Assembly: GCF_024586455.1 (NCBI RefSeq)
Contig: NC_065921.1
Location: 22,012,635 to 22,076,634 of the forward strand
DNA: 64,000 nucleotides
Direction of reading: 5' to 3'
From: Bactrocera neohumeralis
Lineage: Eukaryota > Arthropoda > Insecta > Diptera > Tephritidae
Under the pieces are notes generated by a model that searched no databases, was not told where the DNA came from, and saw only the letters and a list, made by a program, of their open reading frames with translations. The position numbers and the translations under genes were made by a program. How positions within the stretch are numbered: position 1 is the stretch's first letter; each line of letters opens with the position of its first letter. This document shows, piece after piece, positions 42,443 to 55,119 of this stretch.

Positions 42443-44755
42443 TTAAACATGCATTAGAGATAAATCTTCTCAATAAATAACACTTTGTTATGAAAAATCT
42501 TAATTTAATTCCATAATACAGCTGCTAAATTCAAACATCACTTTTTAATACCCTCTTTAATATAGAAAATATTAAAAATTAATTTCTAAATTTCAGTCAC
42601 TGATACAACATCCATTCACACAACTTGTGAAAATACTAACCATATAAAAAAAATTAGCCAAAAATCGCTGTTGCCAAAATATGTTGCACATAAATGTAAC
42701 ATATTAAGACAGTTTTTCGAAAAGAACTTCAATATAAGGCGCTTATACTCACACACACGCTTACAAAAATCACCGACTTGCCTAAAATGCCGTCTAATAC
42801 ATGTATTTTTGAAAATATATTATATAAACATATATAAGAAACACACATGTGCGACTCTTGTTGCACAAAGTTTTCTTCAACATACCACATAGTCTGCTGA
42901 ACCCCTTTTCAAATGGCGTACGCGTCTGCCACATGCATGTGCGCATTATAAAATTTACAAAAATCAAAAGTCCACAAAAAAGCGCTCGTAGAAAGCAACA
43001 TACTCTAACGACATAATAATAAATTTAAATATGAATTGCGTTGAAAACTCACTTGCCACTTTAGTGGATGGGAGACCGCGTGGCGCTTAGAAAAAATGGA
43101 AATTTCGCTACTAACTCGTCTGCGAACATCAAAAGCACCAACAGCAACAATAACTACTCGCATGTGTAGTCAGGACAAAAACTCGCTTTACACACACATC
43201 TATGCCTCGTGTGTGCGTGTGTTTGGTGGCCGTAAGTGGAATGTGCATAAGTGGCAGCTAGCATACTTCTAGGCGCGCCAGCGTATCCCTTAATGTGCGC
43301 TCAGCGCCTCATCTGTTTATGTCAAAACAATAATTTCTCCAATCCCATTTGAATTTAAAGCTTTCTAAAAATGGCCGCCTCACTTGCCTCTTAATGCATG
43401 TTGCTGCTGCTGTGTGTGTGTGTGCGTGCGTGCGCACTGAATGTGTCAACAGCCCTTTTTGAAATGTGTAACGGCCACCAAGATGTGTTAACATTTGCCC
43501 AGATCGTTAATGTTTGTCATATATCTTGCTTAGCAGGCAGTTACAACAACTATAATAAAATTTAAGCGCATCCTTGGCGCCTCCTCGGTTGCCACACAGT
43601 TTTCTCCATTGAATTTTTTTCAATTTTTCCACTTTTTTCTGTTGTTAGTAGCTCATGCTCTGGCCACTTCACGCCTTGGTGACCTTTTACAAGTCCACCG
43701 CTTTTTATGTGCTCTCCGCCACTCGCTCTGCTCCTGTAATTCAATCTCCCATTTAAGCAGCTCAAGTACAAGTGTTGTTGCCTCTTTCAATTTTGCATAA
43801 ATATAAATGAAATATGTTAGTTGGTTGTTGTTTTGAACTTTTATGCCAACTTTCGACATAAACATATCCTTTTAGTGGCAATCCTTTTCACTTACTTTGT
43901 ACACACACTCATATACGTACGTGTATTCATACATTTACATATCCTGTCCGTCTTTTTAGTGTTTGTTGTATCTGCCACATTTTATTTTTTGAAGTTTTAT
44001 AGCCTTACACAGTGGACATTTCCGTACTTGCCTTTGTACTATTGGAGAACTCAAGCCTAAAGCTGCCCAATTTGATAGTACTTGCTTGTATGTATGTGTA
44101 TATATATTCAGTAAGTAGGGTTGTGCTTGTTTACTTACATGTGTTATTTGAAAATATAAGGGAATAGCGTGTTTGAAAATTCTTTACTGATATTTTTAGA
44201 CCTTGTTAGATGTGGCTAAATACAATGTAGAATTTTGGCTTTAGCTTCAAACTGAAACTTGAAAAGCATTACATCAGTGCAAAGGACAAAATATATTTCG
44301 CTAATTTCCCTTTACTTTTTCATTAAGTTGCATATACATACATCATACTAAATACATTATATTTAAGTAAAATGTTCATTACATAGAAAATGTAAATAAT
44401 TAAATCATATATTGTTATGCCAATTTGAAGAGTAGTACGATACATTCGAAACTCTAAATAAGTGGTCAAACTTTGCAATCTATCCTTTGCAGTATAAATT
44501 TGAAAATTGTTTCATACATTTTATAAAATTGATTAACGCCTAATTTTCAGAAAAACTTTTGTCGCGGTTTAATATCTTTGATTCCATATAGAACATATAA
44601 AAATAATTCTTGACCTCAAAGTAGATTTTTTAACTACAAATATAGTAATATATCACTTTGAAAAGAGACAAACTTTAAACATAATAATTTAAATCTAAAG
44701 TTTTTATAAGTTTAAGATATGATATAACTTCGAGCTAAGGTTGCCAAGGTCGACC
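42443..44755. other. Stretch without a recognised gene
   Basis: Apparently single-copy, with GT/GC runs near 43205 and 43411-43435. Overlapping frames at 43562-43865 on both strands show no domain and no splice support. AT-rich from 44.1 kb. Confidence 0.45.
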
Positions 44756-44759
44756 TTAT

Positions 44760-45830
44760 ATTGTAAAGAGCAACTTGGAAAAAAATGTAACTCCTCAACA
44801 AATCTCTGGCATAACTTATCTTGAAACCCAGTATTCATTATTGGATAATATTAGACCGAATAAATCACGTCCAGCACGCAGTGATGAAGATATAGCAGCC
44901 TTTGCTGAGAGTGTAAACGAACACCGATGGCTCACAGCGCCATTCGCAACAACTCGAACTGACGTATGGAATGACTTGGACCATTTTACGTCGAGATCAT
45001 AAATTAAAAGCGTACAAAATATAGCTTGTGCAAGAACTGAAGCCGCTCGACCTTGCCAAGCGACATCCCTTCGCTCTGTGGGCTCTTGAAAAGTTCCAAG
45101 AAAGTCCAAAAAATTCGAGCCAAATTTTGTTCAGCGATGAGGTCCATTTCTGGTTCAATGGGTATGTAACGAAACAAAATTACCGCATTTGGGACGAAGA
45201 GCAACATGAAGATATTCCAGAGCTGTCATTTCATCCAGAAAAAAGAATAGTTTGGTGTGGTTTGTGGGCCAATGGAATTCCTTCAAAAATGATATCGGTG
45301 AGAACGTAACCGTCAATACCGCCCTTATGGCGCCATGATAACCGACTATTTGATGCCTGAAATAGAAGCTCGTGATCTCGGCGACAGTTGGTTTCAACAA
45401 GACAACGCCACTTCCCTCACATTGCATTAACTAACGGATTTATTAAGAGAACATTTCGCTGAGTAGATGATTGCACGTTTTGGGCCGGTCGATTGGCCAC
45501 CAAGAACGTGTGATACTACACCGTTAGACTTTTTCCTGCATGGGTATGTAAAGTCTACCCACGACGACGATCGCGCTTGGATTCAGTCCTTGGAAGAAAA
45601 CATTGCGCGTGTCATTCGCCAGTTACCAGTCGAAGTGTTCGAACGAGTTATCGAAAATTTAACTCAACGGCTGGGTCAAACGAGACTTAGCCACGGGCAA
45701 CATTTGAAAGAGATATTCTTCGAAAATAAATGCCAACGAATATTCTTTCGAATGATAATAAACATTTCCAATTAAATTTGAAGTTTCTTTTCTTTAAGAA
45801 AGTAGGGAAAATCGAAATGGATCATCCTTT
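44760..45830 (+). mobile_element. Rosa-type mariner, nearly full catalytic region, 5' end worn
   Basis: The N-terminal part is degraded (IRPNKSRPARSDEDIAAFAE at about 44850). Then QELKPLDLAKRHPFALWALE, ILFSDEVHFWFNGYVTKQNY (first Asp, 45121-45180) and FHPEKRIVWCGLWANGIP follow. After a frameshift at about 45300, YLMPEIEARDLGDSWFQQDN (second Asp) leads, through two stops, to IARFGPVDWPPRTCDTTPLD (third Asp) and FFLHGYVK. There are 41 residues between the second and third Asp, hence DD41D. The C-terminus VIENLTQRL and the 3' end, reverse complement GGATGATCCATTTCG (about 45815-45829), are present. It is the most complete catalytic core of this family here. Confidence 0.85.
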
Positions 45831-47425
45831 CTTTGTTGACAGATCGCACTAGTTTGTGGCATCATAATTAAGGACGGTTGTACCAATCTAAGAAAGAAAC
45901 ACTTATCTGTCTTCCATATAAGCGTGAGATGAGAGGGGGAAATGAAGAATTTTCGATACTTTCCTGACAGGGTGTAAAACAAAATCCAAACACATTAAAA
46001 CTCTACGTACCGGAATTGACTCGGATTTTGTCCGACCAAGGGCTGTTTTTTCGGCGATCTAAAACAAAAACAAAACCCACCATAGTCTCCACATCTGGAC
46101 CAAATTTATCTGTCGACAGCCCAGAGCGCCCATTCGAAGGAAATTTACTAATATGTTTTTGTCTTCGAAATACAAATCGAATCGAATTTTACATAAAGTA
46201 TGTATTTTTCATAAAAACAAATAAACTATTTAACTCTTGTTTGATTTTTGCCACTAAATTGAATCTGCTAAAACCAGCCAAAAAACACTTAATCTCATTA
46301 TTATTTTATATGAATCTTAATAGTATATATGAAACACTTTTAGAAAAGGGAAACGATATTACATATACATACATTCGTTTCATACAAATAAAAGCGACCT
46401 TTACTAGGATATTTGACTGAGCTGCTCTCCCGCTTTTTACACTTATATTTTGGAAAAATAATTCTAAGAAAAACACATTTTCCAGATTGTTTAGATTTTC
46501 GAACAGAGGGTGCCAAAACCGACAATATCTCTCAATATAAGCTCCTTTTGAATCAATTAGTTATAAGCAAGCATACTAATTGCTTTAGACTTAATTTAAG
46601 AGGGGTTTGTAAAACTGAACAGTTTTTCATGACCATCATTTTGTGGTGAAGGTGTTAAGTTCAATTGACAGGCAGACCGCAACAATTGCTGTGACACGCA
46701 TTTTAACGCATTACAAGTACTTGGGCAAATAAACGCCTGCACTGGCTACCCAGCGAACCAAAAGGTAAATGTTTGAGACACTAATATGTTTTTTTGATCA
46801 GCGAATGAAGCGTTAAAAAGACTCTGTCAGTTAGGAATGTTTACTAAGGCGTCAGCTGTCAAAGTTGTATAAAATTCAGGAGTAGGTGCAAATGTTTCGA
46901 GATTTTCTTGACAATGGTCGGATTTTGCTACACAGAGGTTAAGCAGCTCACCGGGTGAAAATTTTTCCAAAAAAATTAATTTCTTATATTTTGCATATTT
47001 CAACAGTTTATACCTTTTAAAATCCCATTTTAAACTTTTAAATCGATATATCTTAAATAAGTTTAGAGTTGCAGCCCTCGAAAGTATGTATGCTCAGTTC
47101 AATCAGCTTCATTAGATTAATTTTAAACGTTTTTTTCTCAAACCTGATTTTTTGAATATGCTTGAGTGATTTATCGAAGAAAAATTATTCGATCAATATC
47201 AGAATTTTCTGCATATTCTATATATAAGAAGATTACATTTTCTATTTCGGGACTAGGCAACCTCAGTGTTGCAATCTGGTAACTCAAAGTTGTATAGTAA
47301 AGTTTGACATTTTTTATAATATACATACTCAGAACGTTTTGACACACGACGTCCATTTGTTTTGTTTACACTTACTTAAAATATTCATCTCGACCAAGGA
47401 ATAGAACTAAACGCTAACATTTTCG
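45831..47425. other. Stretch without a recognised gene
   Basis: AT-rich, apparently single-copy. The 134-codon frame at 46016-46420 and others have no recognised domain. Confidence 0.4.
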
Positions 47426-47429
47426 TTTG

Positions 47430-48150
47430 ATTATTTTGTACAAGTTTCGACGTGGATTTACTCAGCAACAGTGAATCGATGATATTAAGCAAAGTTTTGA
47501 GGTCGTAGATCACTTCAGACGAATTTCGTGAAGGTCGCCGAAAATCAGTTGTTTTTTCGGAATCTATTGATGCTGTGCACAATCTGATATCGCCTATCGT
47601 GATATTGAATAACACACAATATAAGTCAAACATTCGAAAAAGGATAGTGTCGATTGGTTGAGAAAAACATAAAAACACTACAATAACAGTTCCTCGAAAA
47701 CCGTCTATAACATCGGAACAGGTGATGAATCGTGAATTAGCCCGAAAGTCGACTGTTTAGGCGTTTCTGTATCAGCCGAATCGCACAAAGGTTAACGCAG
47801 AACAGTAAATTGTGAGTGCAACACAACCACTTACATATTTGCCAGTTATCTTTCAAGAAATCAGGAAGCCCAACCGCCGAAGACGTATCACTCTTCAACA
47901 CGGCAATGCGAGCTCCCATCCATCGACTGATACAACAGCATTTTTCAGCACTTAAAACATCAATTTCATGAATCATCCGTCATATTGACCTGACTTGGCA
48001 CCAAATGACTTATTTTTATTTCTATTTTTCCACACCTGAGGGAGCGATTGATGCACTCAGAGCGATGCGTTTAGAACGCAGAGTGGCAAATAGCAAAAGT
48101 CCTACAAAAATTGACTCGTCATCACAGAGATTAAAACAATAGAGCGATTT
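47430..48150 (+). mobile_element. DD34D mariner relic of another lineage
   Basis: Pieces in order: SFEVVDHFRRIS (DNA-binding part), then a long worn interior, then ITLQHGNASSHPSTDTTAFF, stop, NINFMNHPSY, stop, PDLAPNDLFLF (47891-48030). Relatives have HDNASSH here, so the second catalytic Asp is Gly (HGN). The third Asp (APND) is kept, with 34 residues between the two positions. A worn C-terminus follows. Many stops are present. Confidence 0.75.
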
Positions 48151-51025
48151 TCGACAGTTAATATTTGTGTTTATTCTCGAAACCCGAAAAGGCCAATTGT
48201 TAAAGTTATCTCAAGGCGGCTTAGGTAAAATAATTCATTATCTTCTTCTGCTGCCCAAGTTCTCTTTGGTTGTCTAAATTTCGCTATATAGAGGTTAAAA
48301 TTACATGGATCTCATACCTTCCGAATGGCACCGGGTGAAGTCCTAGGCTCAAACTGTTCTGTCTTGCAGCATTTGTCATGCCACTTGAGGAAAGAGGACT
48401 TCAGATAGACATAGATATGTAGATATAAATGAGATATGAATGTCGAACTTCTAATATTATTTGTATTTAATTCTTACGCCCGCATCATAGGGATCCAAAT
48501 GGAAGCGTGGGCCGCGCTGCACTTTATTCCATGATATAGAATTCCTTTCCGTAGCTCAATGACGGCTACATCGCACATTAGGTTGCAGGCTAGCCGGGTC
48601 ACCACGTTGCCGTGATGAATGGGTATATTCAAGACCATTGTTTTGAGGACTTAGAACACATCTAAAGTATATTTTACGAAAATCTTTAGAACCCGCCATT
48701 TCTGTTTGCTGGGTTTCACCACACTTATGCCTCAAGTGCTTGCATACGAACACATGGGCTTACGCATTGCAAAAAGGTGGTGAAAAACATGAAAAAAACA
48801 ACTTGAAGCAACTTCATGCAACCACTAAACGTAAGCGTTGCACTTGCCACCGGGATATAAAATGCATTTTAATGCCAAATAAAAACGGAATGACACTGAA
48901 AAGCGTTTCGAATGCGTGGGGAAATAAACCGTTGCCGCCCAACGCCAGGGTGCCTTAGGGTAAATGCATGTTGCTGGCACGAAGAATGAGCCGCCGTTGA
49001 GCGGTATTATGGGGTATTTGGTTGCGGTGCTTAAGGTAACAAAAGACGCGTAGCGCAGAACTAAACTTAAAGCAGGCGTCAAAATGTCTACCAACGAAGT
49101 GGAACACAATAAATGCTAAACAACAAAAGCAAACAGAAAAAAATAACGGTAAATAAGTGCAGGAGTGAAGTGCTGCAACACGACCACACAATAATGCAAC
49201 AGACAGTCAACAGTCACACGGCGAAACGTAGACATGACGACGGCGGCGGTGGCGGCAACCGCACATTTGAATGGCAAGAAATGGCAAGTGAGCGCCATAA
49301 CTGTGAGCTGTGCGGTATGCAAGTTTCGCATTACCCGCAAAGGACATGCCAAGTGGAATGCCACTGTCTGTTAGATAACTGCAACGAATTGCATGCCGCT
49401 AAAGTTGTTGTTGTTGTTCTACACACTTGCTTGCTGTGCCGTTAATGCCATTACTGCTTGGCACAAATGGTATGCTTGTTGTTGTTGTAGTTGGTAATCC
49501 AGCCGGCAGACAGGTTAAATACGCCACAAGGACACGCCGCATGTGTCGCCGCTGGGATGATAACTGCCACAATAAGAACTTTATGCTCGTTCGCCAGTGT
49601 GCCGGCAATGCCAAAGCCGCCGCAAACAGACTGGAAAAGCTGCTCGCCGTGCTGCTCAGCACCAGAGAGGAAGAGCTGAGCGCTTGCAGGAAAAAAAGTG
49701 CAAAATCCAAACAAAAAAGTGGCAACACAAACAAAACCCGAACTACAAGATGCGTGTGGCAATACTTTGCGACAACATCTAATAGCAAAGTTTTAGAGAC
49801 CGCAGCGTTGAAGAAAACACACGAAGTCGGCGGCGCTACACGATACAACGATAATGGCAATAAACAAATTGCCAATTCGGTGTTTTCGCTCGCAGCTACT
49901 TGTCTGCGGTCACATGTTCATCTGCGTCGGTATGAGTTTGCATATGTTTGTGCGTGTGTTTGCTTTGTTTGAGCTTTTGTGGCGTCTCTCCCGTGTAGTT
50001 GCATCTTGAAATGAAAGTTTGTGGTTTATCAACATGTTATGCGTCGTTTGACTTCGTGCAGAGTTTTCCGTTAACTAGCCTCATTTAATATGAACGAGAA
50101 CAACAGCAGCTACAAAGCAATTAAACGATGGAAAAGGTGTCGACAGAGCAAAAAAAGTATGTTAAAAGATAAAAGAGGAAAAACACAAGAAATGCGAGCG
50201 GTAGAAGAAGTAGCATAATATGAAGATTTGTTTGCGCTTTTTTAAGAATTTTTTTATATCATCCCCCTCCGACAAATTTGGCAATGCGCGCAACAGAGAA
50301 ATCTTTTGTATTTAATTTTTAATTTTATGATCACAAGAAAGAATGAGATCGAAAAAATTTATTGCTCAAGGTATTTTTTCGGAATTTCTATAATACTTAT
50401 GTATATATAGATTACAAACAGTTTTCCTGATGATTAATTACTCCATAGAACACATTCTTTGTATATTTTTAGCTCCATTTAGTATATGTAAAGTCCCAAT
50501 AATAGTTATTCGAGGAAATCTTGAGGCAAATTGAAACCACTGATCTAGAAAATGCTCGAGGTAGCTTGACTTCCCAAAAATACCGAATTTTACTTTATGA
50601 AAAGCCTATTGACCCCACCCGACCTTATACCATACACGACTCAAATCTAATGTAGTCAGCAGCAATGTCCACTCTCTTCTTCGAAGCATAAATTCATCTG
50701 GGTAAAATCGCTCGCAATTGAATGCGAAATGCTCAAGTTGATGCAATACTCTAGAGAAATACATGCCGATCAATTGTCGGAACCGCCAATAAAAAAAAAT
50801 TATTCAAGACACTACACGAACAATTTGTTGAGATCGGATTACTGTAACATACATATATTTGCCACACAAACCGACTGGGCCAATCAATTTCTTGTATAAA
50901 AAGTTTTACTTACTTACCATATAGAATAATCAAATTTGACTCAGACTGACAAAAAGTACATTTATTTGGTGGTTGGGGTTCTCACACAGGGTTAAGTCTT
51001 CATCCTTTGTGTTACGAAGAGATTG
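48151..51025. other. Stretch without a recognised gene, including a GC-richer part
   Basis: 48.96-49.99 kb is GC-richer and contains overlapping frames on both strands (for example 181 codons plus at 49427-49972 and 158 codons minus at 49399-49875). The products contain poly-Val, poly-Gln or poly-Thr from GTT/CAA repeats and no domain is recognised. Flanks are AT-rich. Confidence 0.4.
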
Positions 51026-51030
51026 CTTAA

Positions 51031-51531
51031 GGGGCTATACCAGTGCGACACTTTCAAAAAAAAAAATTTTTTTCTTTTTCGATAGTTTATATTTACAAAA
51101 ATATCCTGTGAAATCGGCAAGGTCGTATCTTGAATAATTTTTAGATGACAGCGTTCTAAAGAGCGTTGATTGAAAATTGTCAATTTGGCATTAAAAAGCG
51201 ACTATTTTTTTACCTAAAAAACGATTTTGTTAATTTTTGATATTTTTCAAAGATCGTAGGTCATTGTATACGAAATATCTTTAAGTTTAATAAACTTTTT
51301 GAATTTTTTTGTTTCAGCTACTCATTCGGCCGGAATCATGTCAGCAGCTGAGGCACTTTTTTTTGGCACCTCCCTTATTTTCCAACATTTTTGTAAAAAA
51401 AAATCTTAAAATATAGCTGAAAGTATGTGTTATTACGTTCAAAGAAGATCAAAATATTCAATCGCGTACTTTCTCTTAAAAAAATTCACGAAAATCGCCT
51501 AATTTTTCATGCGTCACACTGGTATAGCCAC
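51031..51531. mobile_element. TTAA-flanked inverted-repeat element (piggyBac-like MITE?), full copy
   Basis: TTAA lies outside both ends (51027-51030 and 51532-51535). Reading inward, the left end is GGGGCTATACCAGTGCGACA and the right end is GTGGCTATACCAGTGTGACG, so about 17 of the first 20 bases match. The 501-bp interior is AT-rich, with no transposase. Exact TTAA flanks are typical of piggyBac-type insertion, but other elements can land at TTAA by chance in AT-rich DNA. A second, partial copy lies at 55.5 kb. Confidence 0.75.
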
Positions 51532-51535
51532 TTAA

Positions 51536-53245
51536 AATGGATCACCAGATTCTCAAAAATCAACAAGGCGCTTCGAGCCAACCACAAATTTGTTAAGAAG
51601 GCTGGTTGTTGACCAGTAGTTGCCTTGCGACTTCTACTCGAAATCGTTTTCGAAAATTATTCATTAACCAAACTTAATTATATCGATCCATAATAGACAT
51701 TAAGATCCTCTCTTATCTTTCTAATCCCAACATCACGATTTTCAAGCACTTTTTCTTCAATGCTTTCGATGTTGGTGTAATTAATATTGATGGGTGGAGA
51801 ATTCAGAGAAGGCAATCGTTCAATGACAATAACAGACAACTTTTCAAATGAATAACGTATAAAAAAAAACTTAAACTTACTCAAATCTGTCTTCACCAAA
51901 ACTTAATCTTATCGAGCAGATTCCAATATTCGAGCTAATTTGTCGCCAAAGAGAGTAGCATTTTGTATTATTCAATCTACTCAATACCCCACCTGCTCCT
52001 TTTTTTACTTTCTAAATGCGCACCCCTTGTCTTTTTCTCACTTTACCGAGTTGAATGTGTCATGCAATTTGGTCGCATTGACACCTTCCGATTCCAGGAA
52101 GTAAGTAAAAGTCGAAAATACAATACACAAAGGGATCATTAACACGTGACTGTGCCACAAGCGAACACGGCAAAAAACTTGCGAGCCCAAAAATGAAAAC
52201 CGTGTAACAACAGCCCAACAATTGGCAGGTTCATCACACCCCCACTGCCAACTCTTCCCCCAACAACGCATTAATTTCACATGAAGCAGCGCAATGGTGT
52301 TAACGGCAAACATAAATAAATGAAAATAAAGTAAACACTGGCAAAACAACAAAAAAAAAAAAAATAAATTAAATAACAACAACCAAAATGTATTGAAGGA
52401 AAGTGTCAAATTTTTACAGTTGCACTTATGCTTGCAAGTCAAAATATGGCATGCCACCAAGGAATCGCCCTCAAAAATCGGCAGGTACATTTGTAGGTGT
52501 ATGTATGTATGTGTGCCTGTATTTGAATTGTATGAAACACGCCAACAATGCCAGCACAAAAGGTGAATCGTGTGGAGTGCGAAGTGTGAATGAAGTAGCC
52601 AAAAAATTAAAACCCAACTTCACACCTTTGTAAGGTTTCACGGCAGCACTTCTCGCTTTCCTGCCTTTCCTTCGGGAGGGCAAAATATTATGACAAACTG
52701 CGAGCTAAACAAAGCAACGCCTCTTGCATATACATACACATATATGTATATGTATGTGTAGAAAGATATGGTTTGACAACTCTCACTCCATTCAGTGTCG
52801 ATTTTTATTTGCGTTTATGCTTTTATGGTGTTCGTATTGCATTTGTATTAATGTGATTGTGTGTTTGTGTTTATGAAAGTGCGAATTTTGTTACTTTTTA
52901 TATACTCTGAGGTGGTAAAATTTTAATTACGTCGTAATATTTGGCAATTTTTTTTGTCCTACATTGTGAAATACAGTATGGAGTGCTTTCCATAAAGCTT
53001 TGGATAAAGTTTGCTGTTGAAAAAAAAAATGTTTAACGCAAAAAAAGCTCAAAAGATGGTTAAATATTTTAATTAAGCAGAATAGTACCTATGTAAATAA
53101 AGAATTTACTCAACGTATTATTTAAGCTTCTTAAATCGCTTTCTATCTCTTGAAATTGACCTGTTATAGTCAACTTAGAAGACGCTAAAATAATTAAATC
53201 CATTTTTAGTTAACCCTAACTTTCAAAAGGAATGTTTGTAAATTA
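51536..53245. other. Stretch without a recognised gene
   Basis: Apparently single-copy. An imperfect palindrome of ACATATATGTAT type lies at 52723-52757. The 173-codon minus frame at 52038-52559 has hydrophobic, Cys/Leu-rich composition, no recognised domain and no splice support. Confidence 0.4.
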
Positions 53246-53249
53246 GACA

Positions 53250-54345
53250 GCTGCCGAAACATTAGTTTCTAAATTATATCATCTCAAGTGAAGCAACTTT
53301 TGTTATTATGAAAACTAAGGATAAGAAGGAATTTCGTTGATTTTTTTCGTTTTGTGTTGAAAAATATTGGTTTTTGAAGAGAAAAAACACAGTTAAAACT
53401 TGGCTTCATGACGAGTTACCGTACACTGCCTCAGGAAAAGCCACTATCAAGGATTGACATGCTAAGTTAAGACGTGTGGAAATGAGCTCAGAAGACGGTA
53501 AATACTGTCGACTTCCAAAAGTGATTGTTACCGACGAACACACAAAAGAAAAATCCACTAAATAATTTTGGATGACGGTAAAGTGAAGTTGTTCAAGATA
53601 GCAAGCACTCTAAAGATATCAACTGAACGTATGTATACATCATATCCTTCTCAAATATTTGGATATGAGAAAGCTCTGCGCAAAGTAGGTGCTACGCGGG
53701 CGAGTTCACTTTTGGCCAAAAACAACCACGTGTAGATAGTTCAGAGCAGTGTTTGGAGATGTGCAAGCATAATCCAAGTTTTTGCGTCGATAAGTGTCCA
53801 AAGCTTGGAAAAATGAAACAATGGGCTGACAAGGGTACGGCGACTGTATTTTAGAACGCGCATAGAATACCCTGAGAAAGGAAAAATCATCAACAGCGAA
53901 TATTATATAGCGTTATTAGACCGTTTGAAAGACGAAATCGCCGAAACCCGCATTTGAAAAAAAGAAAGTGTTGTTTCTCCAAGTCAATGCACCGGGTCAT
54001 AAGTCAGTGAAAACGATCGTAAAAATGCATGAATTGTGCTTCAAATTGCTATATTCCCTAGACCTGGCCCCCAGTGACTGCTTTCTATGCTAAGATCTCA
54101 AAATAATGCTTGCAGAGAAAAAATTTTCGTCGAACAAAGAGGTGATTGCTGAAACTGAGGCCTATTTTGAAGCAAAGGACAAATCGTACTACAAAAATGG
54201 TATAAAAAAGTTGAAGGGTCGCTATAATATGGGTATCGCCCTTCAAGGGAAGTATGTTGAATAAAAAAACGAATTTTGCCAAAAAAATGTGTTTTACTAT
54301 TATTGGCCGGAGACATTTTAATAGACCTGTTATAATTAAACAATT
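53250..54345 (+). mobile_element. Irritans-like mariner, near full length, badly decayed
   Basis: The transposase order is complete across frames: MKTKDKKEFR (53308), DEHTKEKST and VKLFK-type helix-turn-helix (53540-53600), and MRKLCAK (53660). These are followed by LDRLKDEIAET (53920), SVSENDRKNA-type worn second-Asp region, LAPSDCFLC (third Asp, about 54068), SSNKEVIAETEAYFEAKDKS-type tail (54130-54180) and LQGKYVE with a stop (54245). The 3' end is TTGGCCGGAGACATTTTAAT (54301-54321), matching the irritans terminus signature. Many frameshifts are present. The length of about 1.1 kb is close to a full element. Confidence 0.8.
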
Positions 54346-55115
54346 CAGCAAAATCGTCATTTCTCTAGGTTTTTAATCGAACACATCTTTTTCTACGAAG
54401 TTAGTTTCCAAGGTTCTATTAACAACATATAAACTTTAAAAATGTTGTACACCATTAACATAAGTTGTAGAACGCTTTCTTTGAAGGGTGCCTAATTAAA
54501 TTAATAGGAGCGATATACTACATACTGTGGGCAGAAAATAAGACTTTTTAATTTAAATTTCGTACGAAAACGCATTCGTCGAAATAACTTGATTCTGTCA
54601 GTGACATCTGTGCCAAAAGTCACATCACAATAATCAGTAGCGTTTAGTATATGTTTGTCTTTTTGTGAGTGATATATTCAACAAAGTAATGTGCACAAAG
54701 TCTTACTATTTTTTGCGGGTTTAGAATTAATTTTGTGAAAACCAAAGTAACACTTCTACGTAGAACTTCGAAGTCGATAATATAGAACTCGAAATTGCTA
54801 AATCCTTTTGTTACTTCGGCAGTGTTACACAGGTATCTGCAAACGGAGGATAAAAGGAAAACATCACCAACCGTTTAAAGGAATTATTGTGTGCTCTAAT
54901 TGTGGTGTAGAGCTTCTCGATCATTACGTGGCGTACCTAAATAAAAACATTCAACTCTAACTCCAATGTGTTACGAAATTCGCAAAAGTAAAATGAAGCC
55001 GGTTCGGGCATGTTTTGAGACCAGATCCAGACACATTTATTACCATGTCTTGTTAGCTATTACTCAGGTTATTCATGCTTATTATGAACCCAATTATTAT
55101 GCATATACTACTATT
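54346..55115. other. Stretch without a recognised gene
   Basis: AT-rich. No frame or repeat is recognised. Confidence 0.4.
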
Positions 55116-55119
55116 TAGT

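Noticed and set aside
48556..48753. 65-codon minus frame that might be a retroelement fragment
   Set aside because: No motif could be matched to a known family with any confidence.
49113..49445. Frame with CELCG, CQVECHC and CLLC motifs resembling a zinc finger
   Set aside because: The cysteine spacing does not fit a known zinc finger, and the frame includes poly-Gly and poly-Val from simple repeats.
49399..49972. Overlapping 181- and 158-codon open frames on opposite strands
   Set aside because: The products are dominated by residues from GTT/CAA microsatellites. There is no domain, no splice context, and both strands are open because of composition.
52038..52559. 173-codon minus-strand frame with hydrophobic stretches
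   Set aside because: It looks membrane-like only because of AT-rich Leu/Phe codons. No domain, start context or splice signals are seen.
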